Assembly (NCBI GenBank): GCA_031257675.1
Contig: JAIROG010000057.1
Coordinates: 1 to 50,840, forward strand
Reading direction: 5' to 3'
Source of the DNA: Treponema sp.
GTDB taxonomy: Bacteria; Spirochaetota; Spirochaetia; Treponematales; Breznakiellaceae
DNA: 50,840 nt
Shown here: in pieces, positions 8,076-17,090 of the stretch
Layout of the letters: each line of letters begins with the position of its first letter
Position numbering within the stretch: position 1 is the first letter of the stretch
The notes under the pieces: model-generated
Told to the model about the DNA's origin: nothing
What the model saw: only the letters and a program-made list of their open reading frames with translations
The model's database searches: none
Position numbers and translations under genes: made by a program

Positions 8076-9245
8076 ATGAGCGCTGTTTGTCTGCACAACG
8101 GCATCGTTATGACGAGTTTCGCCGCAATGGACCAGTGCGCTGTGCTGGTTGAAAACGGACGCATTGAGGATGTATTTTCCGAAAAACGTTTTGAGCAAAA
8201 ACATTTCGGAAGCGATGTTGAAATCATCGACGCTCAGGGCGCCGTTATTGCGCCGGGGTTTATCGACACGCATATCCATGGATTTGGCGGGTACGGTACG
8301 GACGATTGCTCCGCCGAATCCATACTGGAGATGTCCCGGCTACTCTGTCAGTACGGAGTCACCGCTTTCAACCCGACGCTCTACCCCATAGCCGGAGACG
8401 CCATGGCGGACGCCGCGCATCAAATCGCCGCCGCGATAGGCAAAGAAGACGGAGCGCGGATCATGGGTCTGCACCTTGAAGGTCCTTTCCTGTCGCCTGG
8501 CAAACTGGGCGTACAAAAACCCGACACTCTGCGTCCGGTGGACATTCCTTTCATGGAGCGGCTCTGGGAAGTGTCTGGCGGGCATATCGCCAACATGACC
8601 GTTGCGCCGGAAATTAAAGGCATGCGCGAGCTCGCCTTGTTTTGTATAAAGAAGGGCATTGTGCTTCAAGCGGGACATACCAACGCGGCGTACGACAACA
8701 TGGTTGAAGGCATGCAGGCGGGCATACTCCATTCGACGCATCTTTTCAACGCCATGAGCAGATTGGAACACCGGAACCCGAATGCGGTTGGAGCCGTGCT
8801 TATTCACCCTGAAATGTCGTGTGAAATTATCGCGGACGGTTTCCATGTGCATCCCGATGTGTTCAAGTTGCTCCAGCGGGATAAGCCTAACGACAAGATC
8901 GTTCTGGTTACGGACGGACTCAAGCCCACCGAACAAAAAAAGGGTCCGTTTTTCGCCAACGGCGAGGAAGTGGTTTTCCACGATGGCGCTTTTCATCGCA
9001 AAGCGGATGATGTCATCGCGGGATCCGGGCTTACCATGATCCGGGGGATAAAAAACCTTGTGTCTTTCGGCTTTTCCCTTGAGGATGCCGTTAAAACAGC
9101 CACCTTTAATCCCGCTCAAGTGTTGCGTTATACCCATAAAGGCGCGCTTATTCCGGGCTACGATGCGGACATCACCGTATTTGACAGGGATTTCAACATC
9201 AAAGCCGTCCTTGTGGGCGGTTCAATTAAAAAGAACGAATTTTAA
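8076..9245 (+). CDS. nagA: N-acetylglucosamine-6-phosphate deacetylase
   Basis: The product is 389 residues, the usual length. It hydrolyses GlcNAc-6-P to glucosamine-6-P and acetate in the cytoplasm. Motifs in order are the metal-binding GFIDTHIHGFGG, GLHLEGPFLSP with the metal-ligand Glu, GHTNAAYD, HLFNAMS, ADGFHVHP and the catalytic Asp in LVTDGLKP, with GSGLTM near the C-terminus. AAGGAG lies upstream of the ATG. nagB follows after 108 bases, so the pair converts imported or recycled GlcNAc-6-P to fructose-6-P. No dedicated transporter or NagC regulator is in the window. Confidence 0.96.
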   Translation: MSAVCLHNGIVMTSFAAMDQCAVLVENGRIEDVFSEKRFEQKHFGSDVEIIDAQGAVIAPGFIDTHIHGFGGYGTDDCSAESILEMSRLLCQYGVTAFNPTLYPIAGDAMADAAHQIAAAIGKEDGARIMGLHLEGPFLSPGKLGVQKPDTLRPVDIPFMERLWEVSGGHIANMTVAPEIKGMRELALFCIKKGIVLQAGHTNAAYDNMVEGMQAGILHSTHLFNAMSRLEHRNPNAVGAVLIHPEMSCEIIADGFHVHPDVFKLLQRDKPNDKIVLVTDGLKPTEQKKGPFFANGEEVVFHDGAFHRKADDVIAGSGLTMIRGIKNLVSFGFSLEDAVKTATFNPAQVLRYTHKGALIPGYDADITVFDRDFNIKAVLVGGSIKKNEF

Positions 9246-9308
9246 AGCGTGGCGCTTTGCCCGGCGTCTACGGCAGTTGATTTATAAGAATGCGAACCGC
9301 TAGTTCGG

Positions 9309-9323
9309 CGAACCGTTGGTTCG
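9309..9323 (+). other. Hairpin between nagA and nagB
   Basis: A perfect 6-bp stem, CGAACC-GTT-GGTTCG, is followed by TTTC. It may reduce read-through or mark an mRNA processing site. It is too weak to be called a terminator with confidence. Confidence 0.3.
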
Positions 9324-9353
9324 TTTCGATGCAGTAAGAATAGAGAGGTTGAT

Positions 9354-10139
9354 ATGAGACTTTTAGTGCATAAAGACTACACCGCCGCGTGTACATGGAT
9401 AGCCGGTTATATCGCCGGACGCATTAACGCCTTTGCTCCGTCAAAGGACAAACCCTTTGTGTTGGGGCTTCCCACTGGATCAAGCCCGCTTGGAATCTAC
9501 AAGGAACTTATCGTCTTGAACAAGGCGGGAAAAGTGAGCTTTGCGGATGTCGCTACCTTTAACATGGACGAATATGTAGGGTTGCCGGACGATCATCCGC
9601 AGAGCTACCACCGTTTTATGAAGGATAATTTGTTCGATCATATTGACATAAAAAAGCAAAACATCCACATATTGAACGGAATGGCGCCGAATCTCCAAGC
9701 GGAATGCGCATCCTACGAAGAGGCGATACGGGATGCCGGCGGCATAGAACTTTTTTTGGGCGGTATGGGACCGGACGGACACATCGCGTTCAATGAACCG
9801 GGGTCTTCGCTCCATTCCCGAACCCGCGTGAAGACGCTCAACAAGGACACGAAGTTAGCTAACGCCCGTTTTTTTGAAGGCGATGTCAACAAGGTGCCGT
9901 CCACCGCCTTGACCATCGGGGTCGGCACCATCATGGATGCGCGGGAAGTCGTCATTATCGTGAGCGGTCATAACAAGGCGCGCGCTCTGCAAGCTGCGGT
10001 TGAAGGCGGCGTCAGCCATATATGGACGCTTTCCTGCCTCCAGACGCACCCCCGCGCCATTATCGTCTCCGATGAAGACGCGACGGATGAACTCAAAGTC
10101 GGTACGGTGCGGTATTTTAAAGACATTGAAGGACTGTAA
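9354..10139 (+). CDS. nagB: Glucosamine-6-phosphate deaminase
   Basis: The product is 261 residues. It isomerises and deaminates glucosamine-6-P to fructose-6-P and ammonia. Signature segments are [12 protein letters not shown] (phosphate loop), FNMDEYVGL with the catalytic Asp, [17 protein letters not shown] with the catalytic Asp-His-Glu, and SRTRVKTL. It lacks the C-terminal extension linked to GlcNAc-6-P allostery in E. coli, since it ends soon after [19 protein letters not shown] provides the ribosome binding site. It forms a functional pair with nagA. Confidence 0.97.
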   Translation: MRLLVHKDYTAACTWIAGYIAGRINAFAPSKDKPFVLGLPTGSSPLGIYKELIVLNKAGKVSFADVATFNMDEYVGLPDDHPQSYHRFMKDNLFDHIDIKKQNIHILNGMAPNLQAECASYEEAIRDAGGIELFLGGMGPDGHIAFNEPGSSLHSRTRVKTLNKDTKLANARFFEGDVNKVPSTALTIGVGTIMDAREVVIIVSGHNKARALQAAVEGGVSHIWTLSCLQTHPRAIIVSDEDATDELKVGTVRYFKDIEGL

Positions 10140-10183
10140 AAAGGCGCCGCGCATCCCACACCGTTGTCGATGGCGCGGGGCGC
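10138..10183 (-). terminator. Terminator between converging nagB and nudix genes
   Basis: GC-rich arms at 10143-10155 and 10169-10183 pair with two small bulges. Read on the minus strand the stem is followed by a T-run (complement of AAAAA at 10138-10142), directly after the nudix stop. It may also act on nagB transcripts. Confidence 0.55.
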
Positions 10184-10189
10184 TGTCGC

Positions 10190-10711
10190 TTACCGTCCTG
10201 CCAGCCGCGTGGTGAAATACTGCAACGCCTTCTTGGCGGAGTCAAACGCGAGGTCGTCAATGGCGATTTCATCCGGCATGATGAAACGGACTTCGTGAGT
10301 TTCTTTTGTGTCAATGCTGAGATCGGAGAGGGTCAATTCCGGGGCGGAAACCGTGAAATAGAGATCGCATGTATGGTATACAACGTCCTTATAGAGATAC
10401 TCATTGGGAAAAGAAGCCATAAATTGCGCCCTTTCACCGGGATCCCAGCCAATTTCTTCAATACATTCCCGCCTGACCCCTTCAACGGCGCCTTCGCCCG
10501 GGTTCACGAAGCCTCCCGGAAACCCCAGCTTCCCCTTTCCCGGTTCTTTTCCCCGCGCTTCAAACAAAACGCCCGCTTTGGCGCTGATGATGCATCCTGT
10601 AGCGGCGGCGACATTTTGAAAAAACACAAATGTACAATCATCGCAAGAAAACCGCTGTTTCCGCGCGACTCTTACCTTGGTTGAGCCGCAATTTGGACAA
10701 TAGTGAAACAT
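10190..10711 (-). CDS. Zinc-ribbon Nudix hydrolase
   Basis: From ATG 10711 the product is 173 residues. The N-terminus carries a zinc ribbon (CPNCGS then CDDC). A complete Nudix box follows: GGFVNPGEGAVEGVRRECIE, continuing EIG, which matches GX5EX7REUXEEXGU. Such proteins hydrolyse nucleoside diphosphates linked to another group; with an N-terminal ribbon the NudC-like NADH or capped-RNA pyrophosphatases are the nearest analogues, but the substrate cannot be read from sequence. The frame extends 20 codons further up, yet a near-consensus promoter occupies that stretch and ends 6 bases before this ATG. Confidence 0.9.
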   Translation of the reverse strand: MFHYCPNCGSTKVRVARKQRFSCDDCTFVFFQNVAAATGCIISAKAGVLFEARGKEPGKGKLGFPGGFVNPGEGAVEGVRRECIEEIGWDPGERAQFMASFPNEYLYKDVVYHTCDLYFTVSAPELTLSDLSIDTKETHEVRFIMPDEIAIDDLAFDSAKKALQYFTTRLAGR

Positions 10712-10717
10712 GCGCGT

Positions 10718-10746
10718 ATTATAGTAAGGATAACGAAATATTTCAA
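10718..10746 (-). promoter_or_regulatory. Near-consensus promoter giving a leaderless nudix mRNA
   Basis: On the minus strand TTGAAA (10746-10741), exactly 17 bases and a perfect TATAAT (10723-10718) are followed by six bases and the ATG. Transcription should begin at or next to the A of the start codon, leaving no room for a ribosome binding site. Confidence 0.7.
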
Positions 10747-10908
10747 GATGAAGTGAAAAAATGGCGTTCAAAACGACGCCCGGTTTTTCCCTTCAATCTA
10801 GACACGCTTTTTAATGTTTGATACTATGGGCGGCAACCGCTGGCAACGCTGACGCAGCGGCGCTGTACCAGCGGGATGCGCTGACTCTTATATAAATGGC
10901 GGGACGCT

Positions 10909-11088
10909 ATGATAGATTGCCGCAAATGTTTCCATTTTAAGATAACGTGGGAACCCGCGTTTCCCCACGCTTGCCTCGTGTTCGGCATAAAATCAAGAAA
11001 TTTCCCTTCTGTGGAGGTTTTTCAGGCGGCAGGGATTCAGTGTCCTTCCTTTCAGGAAAAAGCGAAGAACGTCCGCGATGATGAATAA
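10909..11088 (+). CDS. Small cysteine-rich protein, 59 residues
   Basis: An ATG-to-TAA frame of 59 codons encodes MIDCRKCFHFKITWEPAFPH and continues with C22 and C45. The CxxC at 4-7 plus two later cysteines suggest a zinc-binding fold. The pattern (C-x2-C-x3-F-x-I-T-W ... F-P-x-x-C ... G-x-x-C) matches a small family I recall from other bacteria, often annotated only as hypothetical or wrongly as uracil-DNA glycosylase. Function is unknown. A TATAAA-like box lies about 15 bases upstream, and the ribosome binding site is poor. It stands alone between the nudix gene and the ribosomal block. Confidence 0.7.
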   Translation: MIDCRKCFHFKITWEPAFPHACLVFGIKSRNFPSVEVFQAAGIQCPSFQEKAKNVRDDE

Positions 11089-11137
11089 TTCTATGCGGTG
11101 GGGGAGAACAAGCGGCGGCGCCGGCCCGCTGGACGCC

Positions 11138-11162
11138 GGCTTTCTGAGGGCTTCAGAAAGCC
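11138..11162 (+). terminator. Perfect 10-bp hairpin before rpsL
   Basis: GGCTTTCTGA (11138-11147) pairs perfectly with TCAGAAAGCC (11153-11162) across a 5-base loop. No T-run follows, so it may be an intrinsic-terminator relic, an RNA-processing signal or part of the boundary between the 59-residue gene and the rpsL promoter. Confidence 0.35.
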
Positions 11163-11222
11163 GCGATTGCCGCTCAATGCGGGCGAATTTCTCCAGTTTA
11201 TCAAAAAAAATCTAAATTCCGC

Positions 11223-11251
11223 TTGACTTTTTTTTTAAAGTTAAGTAGACT
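11223..11251 (+). promoter_or_regulatory. Promoter of rpsL-rpsG
   Basis: TTGACT (11223-11228), a 17-base T-rich spacer and TAGACT (11246-11251) form a strong-looking promoter 33 bases before the rpsL ATG. GGGAG provides the ribosome binding site. Confidence 0.65.
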
Positions 11252-11284
11252 TTCATTTCATTATGAAACGGGAGTTTTTAGTTC

Positions 11285-11659
11285 ATGCCAACAATTAATC
11301 AGTTAGTTCGCTTTGGACGGCAGCAAGTTTCCTCCAAGACGAAGTCGCCGGCGCTTCAGTCCTGTCCTCAGAAACGCGGCGTTTGCACTCGCGTCATGGT
11401 AACGACGCCCAAAAAACCGAATTCCGCGCAACGGAAGGTAGCTCGTGTACGTCTTTCTCATGGAACCGAGGTAACCGCCTATATTCCCGGCGAAGGACAC
11501 AATTTGCAGGAACACTCGGTTGTTCTGGTGCGCGGCGGACGTGTCAAGGACTTGCCTGGCGTACGCTATCACATTATCCGCGGCGCGAAAGACACCCTCG
11601 GCGTAGAGGGGCGCAAACGCGGCCGGTCGAAATACGGCGTGAAAAAGCCTAAAGCGTAA
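11285..11659 (+). CDS. rpsL: Ribosomal protein S12
   Basis: The product is 124 residues and nearly full-length identical in layout to E. coli S12. It sits at the decoding centre of the 30S subunit. The loop TPKKPNSA (41-48) and RVKDLPGV (86-93) are intact, with lysines at positions 43 and 88, the residues whose change gives streptomycin resistance, so this is the sensitive type. rpsG follows 12 bases downstream. fusA, usually next in the str operon, is absent. Confidence 0.98.
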   Translation: MPTINQLVRFGRQQVSSKTKSPALQSCPQKRGVCTRVMVTTPKKPNSAQRKVARVRLSHGTEVTAYIPGEGHNLQEHSVVLVRGGRVKDLPGVRYHIIRGAKDTLGVEGRKRGRSKYGVKKPKA

Positions 11660-11671
11660 GGAAGCAGGGAA

Positions 11672-12142
11672 ATGGGACGGAAAAAGAAGACCATTGATCG
11701 GGGGATTGCGCCTGATCCTAAATACAATAGCGTTGTTGTTTCAAAATTTGTCAATCGTATGATGTGGCAAGGCAAGCGTTCTGTCGGACTTCGTATTATT
11801 GACGGCGCGTTTGATGAAATTCGCAAGAAAATGAATGAAGAGCCGCTTGACATTTTCTTGAAAGCTGTGGATAATGTAAAACCGCGCCTTGAAGTGAAGT
11901 CTCGTAGAGTTGGCGGCGCAACGTATCAAGTTCCTGTTGAAATTCGGGAAACCCGTAGGGAGGCTCTTGCAATGCGATGGATTATCAAAGCCGCGCGGTC
12001 GAGAAACGGGCGCGGCATGGGCGAGCGTCTTGCCGCTGAGTTGATGGATGCCTTTAACAATACGGGCACCGCAGTCAAAAAGCGGGATGATACGTTTAAG
12101 ATGGCGGAGGCCAACAAGGCTTTTGCCCATTATAAGTGGTGA
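11672..12142 (+). CDS. rpsG: Ribosomal protein S7
   Basis: The product is 156 residues, the common bacterial length. S7 nucleates assembly of the 30S head and contacts tRNA in the E site. The start MGRKKKTIDRGIAPDPKYNS and the segment GGATYQVPVEIRETRREALAM... fit the family. AAGGAAGCAGGG lies upstream of the ATG. It is co-transcribed with rpsL; a structured gap of 199 bases separates it from tuf. Confidence 0.98.
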   Translation: MGRKKKTIDRGIAPDPKYNSVVVSKFVNRMMWQGKRSVGLRIIDGAFDEIRKKMNEEPLDIFLKAVDNVKPRLEVKSRRVGGATYQVPVEIRETRREALAMRWIIKAARSRNGRGMGERLAAELMDAFNNTGTAVKKRDDTFKMAEANKAFAHYKW

Positions 12143-12152
12143 TTTTGCCAAT

Positions 12153-12250
12153 CCAAACCGATCGTTATTGAAACGGGACAGGTGGGGCGGAGCTATCTCA
12201 GAAAGTTTCTGTCGCTTGTCTTTTGCCTTCGATATACAGTGTCGGTTTGG
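12153..12250 (+). promoter_or_regulatory. Structured leader upstream of tuf
   Basis: CCAAACCGA (12153-12161) and TCGGTTTGG (12242-12250) form a perfect 9-bp outer helix enclosing about 80 bases with smaller inner pairings. It lies between rpsG and tuf, 91 bases before the tuf ATG. It may be an attenuator, an autoregulatory leader or a processing site. No known RNA family is recognised. Confidence 0.45.
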
Positions 12251-12341
12251 TTGTAATAATCTATTATTTTGTAATTATCAGTCCGTTTTCTAGGATTGAA
12301 AGAATAAACAGTGCGTCCTGAAAAATCAAAGGAGGATAGGC

Positions 12342-13553
12342 ATGGCAAAAGATCGGTTTAATAGAACAAAGATGCACATGAACGTAGGTACAATCGGACA
12401 TGTGGATCACGGAAAGACGACTCTCTCTGCGGCAATTACAATGTATTGCGCCAAGAAGTATGGTGATAAGTTGATGAAATTTGATGACATTGATAATGCG
12501 CCTGAGGAAAAAGAGCGCGGCATCACCATCAATACGAGGCACTTGGAATATCAGTCGGACAAACGCCACTATGCGCATATCGACTGTCCGGGTCATGCGG
12601 ACTACATTAAAAATATGATTACGGGCGCGGCTCAGATGGACGGCGCCGTATTGGTGGTGTCCGCCCCTGATTCGGTTATGCCCCAGACACGCGAGCATAT
12701 TATTCTTGCCCGTCAGGTAGGCGTTCCCAACATCATTGTATTCCTGAATAAGGTTGACCTTGTTGACGATCCTGAGCTTCTTGAACTTGTTGAAGAAGAG
12801 ATTAAGGATGTTCTTAAAGACAACGGGTTCCCGAGCGATGAGATTCCTATTATCAAAGGTTCGGCCTTCCTTGCGATGACCGAGCTTCTTGAGGGCAAGG
12901 ACAGCGACAGCACCAAATGCGTCGAAGAGTTGCTCACCACTATGGATGAATACTTCCCCGATCCCGTGCGTGATGACGCGAAGCCCTTCCTTATGCCGAT
13001 TGAAGACGTGTTCACCATTCCCGGTCGCGGCACCGTTGTTACCGGCAAGGTTGAGCGCGGCGTTATCAAGCTCAACGAAGAAGTTGAGATTGTCGGCATC
13101 AGACCCACTAAAAAGACCGTTGCGACCGGACTTGAGATGTTTAACAAATTGCTCGATTCCGCGCAGTCCGGCGACAACGTTGGCGTGCTTCTCCGCGGCA
13201 TTGAGAAGAAAGAAGTCGAGCGCGGGCAAGTGCTTGCAAAACCCGCCACCATTACCCCGCACAGTAAATTCAAAGGTCAAATTGTGTGCCTTTCCAAAGA
13301 GGAAGGCGGCCGTCACAGCCCGTTCTTTACGGGATACCGTCCGCAGTTCTATTTTCGCACCACGGATATTACGGGGACCGTAACGCTCCCCGGTGAGGCA
13401 AAGGCCGGTGAGAAGATGGTTATGCCCGGCGACAACACTGAAATTATTGGTGAGCTGATCCACCCCATAGCGATGGAGAAAAATCTCCGCTTCGCAATCC
13501 GTGAGGGTGGGAAAACTGTGGCGTCCGGACAGGTTACTGATATTCTCGAATAA
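12342..13553 (+). CDS. tuf: Elongation factor Tu
   Basis: The product is 403 residues. It carries aminoacyl-tRNA to the ribosome as a GTP complex. The G motifs are GHVDHGKT (19-26), RGITIN (59-64), DCPGHA (81-86) and NKVD (136-139), with the catalytic His in PGHA. Domains II and III follow, including [13 protein letters not shown] and RGQVLAKP. The ribosome binding site AAAGGAGGAT is strong. A long open frame on the opposite strand is only a shadow of this gene. It heads the S10 operon, as in other treponemes as I recall. Confidence 0.98.
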   Translation: MAKDRFNRTKMHMNVGTIGHVDHGKTTLSAAITMYCAKKYGDKLMKFDDIDNAPEEKERGITINTRHLEYQSDKRHYAHIDCPGHADYIKNMITGAAQMDGAVLVVSAPDSVMPQTREHIILARQVGVPNIIVFLNKVDLVDDPELLELVEEEIKDVLKDNGFPSDEIPIIKGSAFLAMTELLEGKDSDSTKCVEELLTTMDEYFPDPVRDDAKPFLMPIEDVFTIPGRGTVVTGKVERGVIKLNEEVEIVGIRPTKKTVATGLEMFNKLLDSAQSGDNVGVLLRGIEKKEVERGQVLAKPATITPHSKFKGQIVCLSKEEGGRHSPFFTGYRPQFYFRTTDITGTVTLPGEAKAGEKMVMPGDNTEIIGELIHPIAMEKNLRFAIREGGKTVASGQVTDILE

Positions 13554-13563
13554 GTTGTACGCG

Positions 13564-13619
13564 CTTGATCCTCTTGTCCGGCGCCCTTCAATAGGGGCGT
13601 TTTGGCGAGAGGTTCAAGA
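13564..13619 (+). promoter_or_regulatory. Hairpin element between tuf and rpsJ
   Basis: An outer stem (CTTGATCCTCT at 13564-13574 with AGAGGTTCAAG near 13609-13619, one mismatch) encloses an inner GC stem (GCGCCC 13581-13586 with GGGCGT 13595-13600) followed by TTTT. The inner hairpin resembles a weak intrinsic terminator. The whole could attenuate or process the mRNA between tuf and the S10 genes. Confidence 0.45.
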
Positions 13620-13633
13620 CTCTTGGAGGAATA

Positions 13634-13942
13634 ATGATTAAGGAACGGATTCGTGTAAAATTACGCGGTTTCGACATAGAACTTATTGATCAGAGCGCTA
13701 GGTCTATCGTACAGGCTGTTCAAAAGGCAGGAGCCAAAGTAACAGGACCGATTCCGCTTCCGACCGGTATACAGAAGGTAACGGTTCTCCGTTCCCCTCA
13801 CGTGAACAAAAAATCTCGTGAGCAGTTCGAGATGCGGACGCACAAGCGTTTGATCGATATAATTAACCCTTCCCCTGAAGTGATGGATGCGCTTATGAAA
13901 TTGGAACTTCCTGCCGGTGTGGATGTCGGAATAAAACAGTAA
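13634..13942 (+). CDS. rpsJ: Ribosomal protein S10
   Basis: The product is 102 residues, the standard length. S10 (also NusE in transcription antitermination) is recognised by [14 protein letters not shown] at the start, the loop [20 protein letters not shown] and the conserved [17 protein letters not shown] precedes the ATG. It opens the S10 operon proper. Confidence 0.98.
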   Translation: MIKERIRVKLRGFDIELIDQSARSIVQAVQKAGAKVTGPIPLPTGIQKVTVLRSPHVNKKSREQFEMRTHKRLIDIINPSPEVMDALMKLELPAGVDVGIKQ

Positions 13943-14003
13943 CGGCTGTAAATTTTCACTTCGATGCGGAGTGAAAATTGTGCGCCGTTGGATGGAGTCA
14001 AGC

Positions 14004-14624
14004 ATGTTAGGGCTTATGGCAAGAAAAGTGGGTATGACACAGGTTTTTGATGATACAGGCAATCTTGTCCCGGTGACGGTGTTGCGTATCGACCCAAATG
14101 TGGTCATCGCTCAGAAGAATAAAGAAAAAGACGGGTATGACGCGGTTGTGCTCGGTGTAGATGATGAGAGAAAAAAATTGGTGACAAAACCTTATGCGGG
14201 TCAATTTTCTGAGAATATAACGCCGAAAAAACACCTTAAAGAGGTGCGCGATTTTGAAAAAGAAGTGGCTGTCGGCGATTCGCTAGGGGTCGAGCTTTTT
14301 GCGGACTGTCGTTATGTAGACGTTACCGGCGTTTCAAAAGGCAAAGGTTTCCAGGGCGTTATGAAGCGGTGGGGGTTCGGAGGCGGACGCCGTTCTCACG
14401 GTTCCAAGTTCCATCGTGAACCCGGCTCAACAGGTCAGTCGACCTATCCGGGCAGAACGTTCAAGAATGTAAAACTGCCGGGTCGTATGGGACGTGAGAA
14501 GACAACGGTGTTGAGTCAGAAGGTGGTTAAGGTTGACGCCGAAAAACAGTTGCTGTTGATTCGCGGCGCCGTTCCCGGTGTCAATAAGAGGCTGGTGCTT
14601 GTCAGAGCGGCAGTGAAGCGATAA
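14004..14624 (+). CDS. rplC: Ribosomal protein L3
   Basis: From ATG 14004 the product is 206 residues. L3 organises the 3' domain of 23S rRNA near the peptidyl transferase centre. The start [19 protein letters not shown] is the family N-terminus, and [32 protein letters not shown] is the loop reaching the active site. The frame is open up to 13971, but GGAG at 13994-13997 sits correctly for 14004, and the extra 11 residues do not match L3. Confidence 0.97.
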   Translation: MLGLMARKVGMTQVFDDTGNLVPVTVLRIDPNVVIAQKNKEKDGYDAVVLGVDDERKKLVTKPYAGQFSENITPKKHLKEVRDFEKEVAVGDSLGVELFADCRYVDVTGVSKGKGFQGVMKRWGFGGGRRSHGSKFHREPGSTGQSTYPGRTFKNVKLPGRMGREKTTVLSQKVVKVDAEKQLLLIRGAVPGVNKRLVLVRAAVKR

Positions 14625-14645
14625 GCGCATCGAAATGAGGAAGCA

Positions 14646-15287
14646 ATGAACAGAACGGTATATTCAATAGAAGGCAAAGAAGTTCGGAGCGTTGAGCTGG
14701 ACGATGCGGTATTCGGACTTGTGGTAAATGAAGACAGCATTTGGTATGCGATAAACAACGAGCTTGCCAATAGACGGGTTGGTTGCGCATGTACCAAAGA
14801 TCGCGGAGAGGTTCATGGGTCAAACGCGAAGCCTTATAAGCAAAAAGGAACCGGACGGGCGCGGCGCGGCGACAAGAAGTCGCCTGTTTTAGTAGGCGGA
14901 GGCGTTGTTTTTGGACCAAAACCCAGGGATTATTCCTATGCGATGCCGAAAAAGGCGAAACGGCTCGCTCTTAAAAGCATTTTGAGTTTGAAAGCCCGGT
15001 CTGATATGATAAAAGTTGTTGAAGATTTCTCCATCGCGTCAGGAAAGACGAGAGATTTGGTTAAAATCCTCAAGAATATTGCCGGGGAAGAACGGACGGT
15101 GATTGTCCTGAAAGATGACGATCCGCTTGTGAAACGCGCGGCCGCGAATATACCGTGGCTTACATATCTGTCATACAACAGGCTTAACGCTCACGATCTT
15201 TTTTATGCGCGTTCTGTCATCGCGCTTGAAACCGCCGTGAAGAATCTCAATAATTTTTATGGGCAGAAAAAGGGAGTTGAAGCATGA
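14646..15287 (+). CDS. rplD: Ribosomal protein L4
   Basis: The product is 213 residues. L4 lines the exit tunnel through the loop [16 protein letters not shown] (about 68-83). In E. coli L4 also represses the S10 operon by binding its leader. Whether that occurs here is unknown, but hairpins lie in the tuf-rpsJ gap. The stop overlaps the rplW ATG by 4 bases. Confidence 0.97.
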   Translation: MNRTVYSIEGKEVRSVELDDAVFGLVVNEDSIWYAINNELANRRVGCACTKDRGEVHGSNAKPYKQKGTGRARRGDKKSPVLVGGGVVFGPKPRDYSYAMPKKAKRLALKSILSLKARSDMIKVVEDFSIASGKTRDLVKILKNIAGEERTVIVLKDDDPLVKRAAANIPWLTYLSYNRLNAHDLFYARSVIALETAVKNLNNFYGQKKGVEA

Positions 15288-15571
15288 TCGCATTTGAAAA
15301 TATCCTTATTGAGCCGGTGCTTTCCGAAAAGGCGAACCTCTTGCGTGAGGAGGGAAAATATGTGTTTAAGGTTGATATGCGCGCGAACAAGTTGCAAATA
15401 AAAGAGGCTGTCTCCACATTGTTTAATGTTCACCCTGTCTCGTGCAATGTCATGGTAGTGGGCGGCAAGCCCAAGCGGCAGCGCGGCAGACCGGGCAGAA
15501 CGGCGATGTGGAAGAAAGCGATTGTCCGTTTGCCCTCTGGTGAAAAGATTGGCCTGTTTGAAGGCGTGTAA
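15284..15571 (+). CDS. rplW: Ribosomal protein L23
   Basis: The product is 95 residues. L23 lies at the tunnel exit and docks trigger factor and SRP. The family pattern is clear: ILIEPVLSEKANLL, YVFKVDMRANKLQIKEAVSTLF, and V-x-x-VG-x-K-x-RQ-RGRPGRT. It starts within the last bases of rplD (ATGA overlap), implying coupled translation. Confidence 0.97.
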   Translation: MIAFENILIEPVLSEKANLLREEGKYVFKVDMRANKLQIKEAVSTLFNVHPVSCNVMVVGGKPKRQRGRPGRTAMWKKAIVRLPSGEKIGLFEGV

Positions 15572-15591
15572 AGTACGGTTAGGAAAGAAAC

Positions 15592-16422
15592 ATGGGTGTT
15601 AAGACATATAAGCCTATAACTGCGGGGATGAGGCAGTTGATTGGGCTGGATTTTTCCGAACTCTCCCAAAATAACGCGCCTGAAAAATCCCTTACATCGG
15701 GAAAAAAGAGGCGGGCTGGACGCGATTCTTTTGGACGCATCAGCGTCAGGCACAAGGGCGGCGGGCATAAACGGCTGTACCGCGACATTGATTTCAAGCG
15801 GGACAAAACCGGCGTTCCCGGCAAGGTCGCCACCATTGAGTACGATCCGAACCGTAGCGCAAATATCGCCCTCATTAAATATAGAGACGGTGAAAAACGC
15901 TATATCATCGCGCCAAAAGGTTTGGCGGTCGGAGCGACCGTGATAAGCGGTCCCGGTTCGCCCATTGTTGAAGGCAACGCTCTTCCGCTTGAAAATATTC
16001 CGTTGGGCTTTACGGTTCACAACATTGAGCTTACGCTAGGCAAGGGAGGACAGATGGTTCGCTCCGCAGGCGCGGGCGCGCTTGTAGCCGCAAAAGAAGG
16101 CGACTACGTTACGATCAAACTGCCTTCTGGCGAGATGCGCATGGTGTTCAAGAAGTGTTGCGCCACTATCGGGACGGTTGGCAATGAAGACCACATGAAC
16201 ACCCAACTTGGCAAAGCGGGACGCAAACGGTGGCTCGGCATTCGTCCTACTGTCCGTGGTATGGCGATGAATCCGGTTGATCACCCGCACGGCGGCGGCG
16301 AAGGAAAGAGCAAGGGCATTCACCCGGTCACCCCGTGGGGGCAACCGACCAAGGGCTATAAAACACGGAAAAAGCATAAGCCTTCGTCACGGTTTATTGT
16401 AAGCCGCACGAAGAAAAAGTAG
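15592..16422 (+). CDS. rplB: Ribosomal protein L2
   Basis: The product is 276 residues. L2 is needed for subunit joining and peptidyl transfer. The highly conserved [14 protein letters not shown] (about 224-237), with the functionally important His, is intact, as are [17 protein letters not shown] near the N-terminus and GTVGNEDH. rpsS follows 9 bases later. Confidence 0.98.
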   Translation: MGVKTYKPITAGMRQLIGLDFSELSQNNAPEKSLTSGKKRRAGRDSFGRISVRHKGGGHKRLYRDIDFKRDKTGVPGKVATIEYDPNRSANIALIKYRDGEKRYIIAPKGLAVGATVISGPGSPIVEGNALPLENIPLGFTVHNIELTLGKGGQMVRSAGAGALVAAKEGDYVTIKLPSGEMRMVFKKCCATIGTVGNEDHMNTQLGKAGRKRWLGIRPTVRGMAMNPVDHPHGGGEGKSKGIHPVTPWGQPTKGYKTRKKHKPSSRFIVSRTKKK

Positions 16423-16431
16423 GAGTAAAAC

Positions 16432-16710
16432 GTGTCTAGGTCAATTAAGAAGGGCCCTTTTATTGAAAAGAGCCTTTATAAGAAGGTGTTGGAGATGAGC
16501 AAAGCCGGGAATAGAAAAATGGTAAAGACCTATTCCCGTTGCTCTACGATCATCCCTGAAATGGTTGGCGGAACCATTTCCGTCTATAATGGCAAAGCGT
16601 GGATTCCAGTGTATATTACGGAAAATCTTGTCGGGCATAAACTGGGCGAATTCGCTCCTACACGGATTTTTCGGGGACACGCAGGATCCGATAAAAAGGC
16701 TGGCAAATGA
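16432..16710 (+). CDS. rpsS: Ribosomal protein S19
   Basis: The product is 92 residues starting at GTG 16432 with AGGAG upstream. S19 sits in the 30S head next to S13. [15 protein letters not shown] and [15 protein letters not shown]...[11 protein letters not shown] are diagnostic. The stop overlaps the rplV start by 4 bases. Confidence 0.97.
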   Translation: MSRSIKKGPFIEKSLYKKVLEMSKAGNRKMVKTYSRCSTIIPEMVGGTISVYNGKAWIPVYITENLVGHKLGEFAPTRIFRGHAGSDKKAGK

Positions 16711-17090
16711 TGGGCAAGCAGAAGAGAGAGCCGCTCAAGAGCGGGTATAAGGCGATCAGCAAGTACCTCATTGGTTCACCCTATAAGCTCCGTCCGGTGG
16801 CCGATCTTATCAGGCGCAAGCCGTATCCCGAAGCGGTGTCCATTCTAGAAAATATGCCGCATAAAGGGGCGCGGCTTATCGGAAAAACGGTGAAGTCCGC
16901 GACTTCAAACGCGCTTTTTCAGAATAAGAAGCTTGAAGAAGATATGCTTTATATAAAAGAGATTCTTGTTGACGAGGGTCCGCGCCTCAAGAGGGTGTGG
17001 TTTCGGGCGAGGGGAAGGGCGGATATGCTCTTGAAAAGAATGTGTCATATCACCGTAGTTGTTGATGAAATCGAGAAGGCGGGAAATTAA
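16707..17090 (+). CDS. rplV: Ribosomal protein L22
   Basis: The product is 127 residues. L22 lines the exit tunnel through its beta hairpin, seen here as [27 protein letters not shown] at the start leaves two possible initiators one codon apart; the first overlaps the rpsS stop. The last base of the stop is shared with the rpsC ATG (TAATG). Confidence 0.96.
   Translation: MMGKQKREPLKSGYKAISKYLIGSPYKLRPVADLIRRKPYPEAVSILENMPHKGARLIGKTVKSATSNALFQNKKLEEDMLYIKEILVDEGPRLKRVWFRARGRADMLLKRMCHITVVVDEIEKAGN

Noticed and set aside
8340-9137. A 265-codon open frame antisense to nagA
   Set aside because: It lies wholly within nagA, has no start signals, and its composition is that of a reverse-strand artefact.
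10712-10771. Longer N-terminus for the Nudix protein from the ATG at 10771
   Set aside because: That stretch contains a near-perfect promoter ending 6 bases before the ATG at 10711, and the extra residues lie before the zinc ribbon with no family match.
12264-13463. A 399-codon open frame on the strand opposite tuf
   Set aside because: It is a codon-bias shadow of tuf, with no ribosome binding site and no family pattern. Highly expressed genes often leave such long antisense frames open.
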